This document shows, piece after piece, positions 62,681 through 64,000 of a DNA stretch of 64,000 nucleotides. Source of the stretch: Niastella yeongjuensis (GTDB lineage: Bacteria > Bacteroidota > Bacteroidia > Chitinophagales > Chitinophagaceae); assembly GCF_900110245.1 (NCBI RefSeq), contig NZ_FOCZ01000005.1:620001-684000 (forward strand), read 5' to 3'. The translations under genes were made by a program, and so were the position numbers. The notes under the pieces are model-generated. The model searched no databases. It had not been told where the DNA came from and worked only from the letters and a program-made list of their open reading frames with translations. Position 1 is the first letter of the stretch. Each line of letters begins with the position of its first letter.

Positions 62681-62812
62681 CTAAGACACCTCTTCCTCCG
62701 GGATATCTTTATCTATAATATTATATTTAATACACCCACGCGAGTTATCCAGCTCACATGATTGCATCTTCATAATCCGTATGTATTTTCTGTTCTTGAA
62801 AAACAGTGCCAT
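62681..62812 (-). CDS. Candidate small protein (43 residues)
   Basis: A minus-strand frame from ATG 62812 to TAG 62681. The product begins MALFFKNRKYIRIMKMQSCE, has two cysteines (residues 19 and 27) and ends in an acidic tail DKDIPEEEVS. Internal Met codons at residues 14 and 16 give a shorter alternative. The protein-like composition is the only support; no Shine-Dalgarno, clear promoter or partner is seen. It could be a chance frame. Confidence 0.3.
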   Translation of the reverse strand: MALFFKNRKYIRIMKMQSCELDNSRGCIKYNIIDKDIPEEEVS

Positions 62813-63098
62813 GCAAAAAAAACATTACTAGCACAAATGATCAAATCCAGCGTTAAACGCTCGTCGTAAAAGCAGTACAAGACTAATAGGGAGGAGTTTT
62901 GCTATAACCGTTTGTTGATGCAAGTTAGTGTTTAGGGGAAAATAAAAAAATATTTTTTAGAGTTTTTAGTGTTAAAACGAATGAGCATAATTTTCACCAA
63001 CTCCTTGTTCATCCAGCATTTGCGCGGATTCTACTTTTTCGTTTTTGCTCATCCTCACGGCCTTGTTCATATGTACTGCAATTCAACAAAATACATAA

Positions 63099-63127
63099 AA
63101 AAAATCCCGTTATAAGCGGGATTTTTT
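63099..63127. terminator. Bidirectional-looking terminator
   Basis: An 11-bp stem AAAAAATCCCG (63099-63109)/CGGGATTTTTT (63117-63127), loop TTATAAG. It is about 150 bases downstream of the M16 gene on the minus strand. Confidence 0.8.
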
Positions 63128-63260
63128 GTGAGTAGTGGGTAATGAGTTGTGAGTGGGCTCGCAAACTTCGGGAAATCCGGATAGTCGCAACCTCGCGGAA
63201 ATTGAAAATGTACGAATATCGGGAACCCACTCACCACTCACTACTCACTACTTACAACTG
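63128..63260. repeat. Inverted word-repeat element (GTGAGTAGTGGG family)
   Basis: Left arm GTGAGTAGTGGGTAATGAG with further GTGAGTGGG (63128-63157); right arm CCCACTCACCACTCACTACT and CACTAC (63224-63258). It adjoins the terminator at 63099-63127 and lies downstream of the M16 gene. Confidence 0.65.
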
Positions 63261-63283
63261 ACTTCTCCTTAGTGTTTTAGCTG

Positions 63284-64000
63284 CTAAAATCCTTTTTTAG
63301 ATTCGGCAGCCGTACCTTTTGCATTTTCAGGTAACTGTATGGCCAGGAATTCGTTTCCCGACAGCACCAGTTTGGCAGCCTCCTGGATGTCTTTAGGTGT
63401 TAGCATATTCACATACTTTTCATAATGAACAAGTCGGTCGGGGTCACCACCCTGCGATTTTAACAGCAACAGCTTTTCCACCCAAAAACCATTGTCCTTT
63501 ATGTTCTGCTTGTACGACTCCAGCCATTGTTTTTTCACCTTGTTCAGGTAAGTGGTATCAGGCCCTTTCGAAACCATTTCACTGAATTCGTTCTTAATGG
63601 CTTTTACCAGCGTATCAACCTTTTGTGGCCCGCAGGGCAACTGTACTACAAAACTGTAATTAGGGTATGGATACTTTTCCAGTTCGGCATAAGTACCCCC
63701 GCCATAAATACCCTGGATTTTTTCACGCAACTCTTCAATAATGCGAATGTTAAGGACTTCACTCAATGCCTGGGCTTTCATTTCAACAGCTTCACTATAA
63801 GGCATTTCTCCGGTGTAAAGACCTACTATCAGACTTTGTTCTTCTTTGCCCTTGTTAACCGTCAGTGTTTTTTTACCTGCTACAGGCCGAACTTTATTAT
63901 CGACAAAATTGAATTTTTTACCGCTGGAAGGTAAACTGGCAATGTATTTTTCAATCAGCGGTTTTATTTCCGTTTCTGTAAAGCTGCCCGTAAATACAAA
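63284..64000 (-). CDS. M16-family zinc peptidase, partial (5' end outside window)
   Basis: The C-terminal 238 residues of a peptidase of the insulinase/pitrilysin family; the frame is open to the window edge (FVFTGSFTETEIKPLI at 64000). The visible part is the non-catalytic C-terminal M16 domain, with YIASLPSS, GIYGGGTYAELEKYPYPNYS and the final MLTPKDIQEAAKLVL. The HxxEH zinc motif would lie upstream. PqqL-like periplasmic proteases are the probable group. A Met at 63805 is internal, not the start. Confidence 0.9.
   Translation of the reverse strand, partial: FVFTGSFTETEIKPLIEKYIASLPSSGKKFNFVDNKVRPVAGKKTLTVNKGKEEQSLIVGLYTGEMPYSEAVEMKAQALSEVLNIRIIEELREKIQGIYGGGTYAELEKYPYPNYSFVVQLPCGPQKVDTLVKAIKNEFSEMVSKGPDTTYLNKVKKQWLESYKQNIKDNGFWVEKLLLLKSQGGDPDRLVHYEKYVNMLTPKDIQEAAKLVLSGNEFLAIQLPENAKGTAAESKKGF

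Larger units (their letters stand above)
62265..63283. other. Long intergenic region
   Basis: About 1 kb. It contains C-type words (62442-62462), a candidate 43-residue frame on the minus strand (62681-62812), a terminator (63099-63127) and word-repeat arms (63128-63157 and 63224-63258). The longer frame at 63009-63230 overlaps the terminator and arms and looks spurious. Confidence 0.5.

Noticed and set aside
63009-63230. 73-codon frame on the minus strand
   Set aside because: It runs through a terminator and word-repeat arms and has no protein-like pattern.

Overview
The window looks like chromosomal DNA of a Bacteroidota bacterium, most likely a soil-type member of Chitinophagaceae (Niastella/Chitinophaga-like; the genus is inference). 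Reasons: promoters of the phylum's TTTG...TAnnTTTG type, a T9SS C-terminal sorting domain, SDR-type threonine dehydrogenase, fused DAHP synthase-chorismate mutase, a GH18 chitinase, lipoproteins with typical lipoboxes and few Shine-Dalgarno sites. Both ends are cut through genes: an ABC ATPase on the left and an M16 peptidase on the right. I see no tRNA, rRNA, CRISPR array, prophage or complete insertion sequence.

Layout. 1-4.4 kb: an efflux operon (TetR regulator, TolC, HlyD, two ABC ATPases) with a palindromic operator at the regulator's promoter and a degenerate copy before tolC. 4.4-19 kb: mostly single genes, including homogentisate dioxygenase, a phosphodiesterase, GH18 chitinase, aconitase, an AraC regulator, kdsA, threonine dehydrogenase, a thioredoxin-like lipoprotein-sized protein, acylphosphatase and OsmC. 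19.1-25.5 kb: a histidine operon, hisG-hisD-hisC-(PQQ-type sugar dehydrogenase, cytochrome c)-hisB, headed by a His-codon leader peptide and attenuator. 25.6-29.2 kb: envelope genes (outer membrane protein, RlpA-like, L,D-transpeptidase, D-Ala-D-Ala dipeptidase). 29.2-39.6 kb: a minus-strand aromatic amino acid supercluster, pheA-aminotransferase-tyrA-(DEAD helicase)-DAHPS/CM-(Y1 transposase-like gene)-aroB-aroA-aroC-DUF77, headed by a Phe/Tyr-rich leader peptide and attenuator.

39.7-51.8 kb: a T9SS cargo protein, murQ-murK peptidoglycan recycling, an S41 protease, a sigma/anti-sigma-like pair, tex and an alpha/beta hydrolase. 51.9-64 kb: cystathionine beta-synthase, a 1.25 kb gene-free stretch, a metal-chelate binding protein followed by a cryptic kinase-like protein, an MBL hydrolase, class II and class I fructose-bisphosphate aldolases side by side, an unusual trypsin-like protease, a His/Gly-rich secreted protein and the M16 peptidase.

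The two strongest regulatory signals are classical transcription attenuators, each with a -33/-7 promoter, an almost leaderless leader peptide rich in the relevant codons, an antiterminator pairing and a rho-independent terminator. The strongest unexplained signal is a family of composite intergenic repeats built from short degenerate words arranged in a fixed order around a conserved terminator hairpin. Copies lie at 41.7, 45.7, 47.6 and (truncated) 56.5 kb, with single-word fragments throughout the window.
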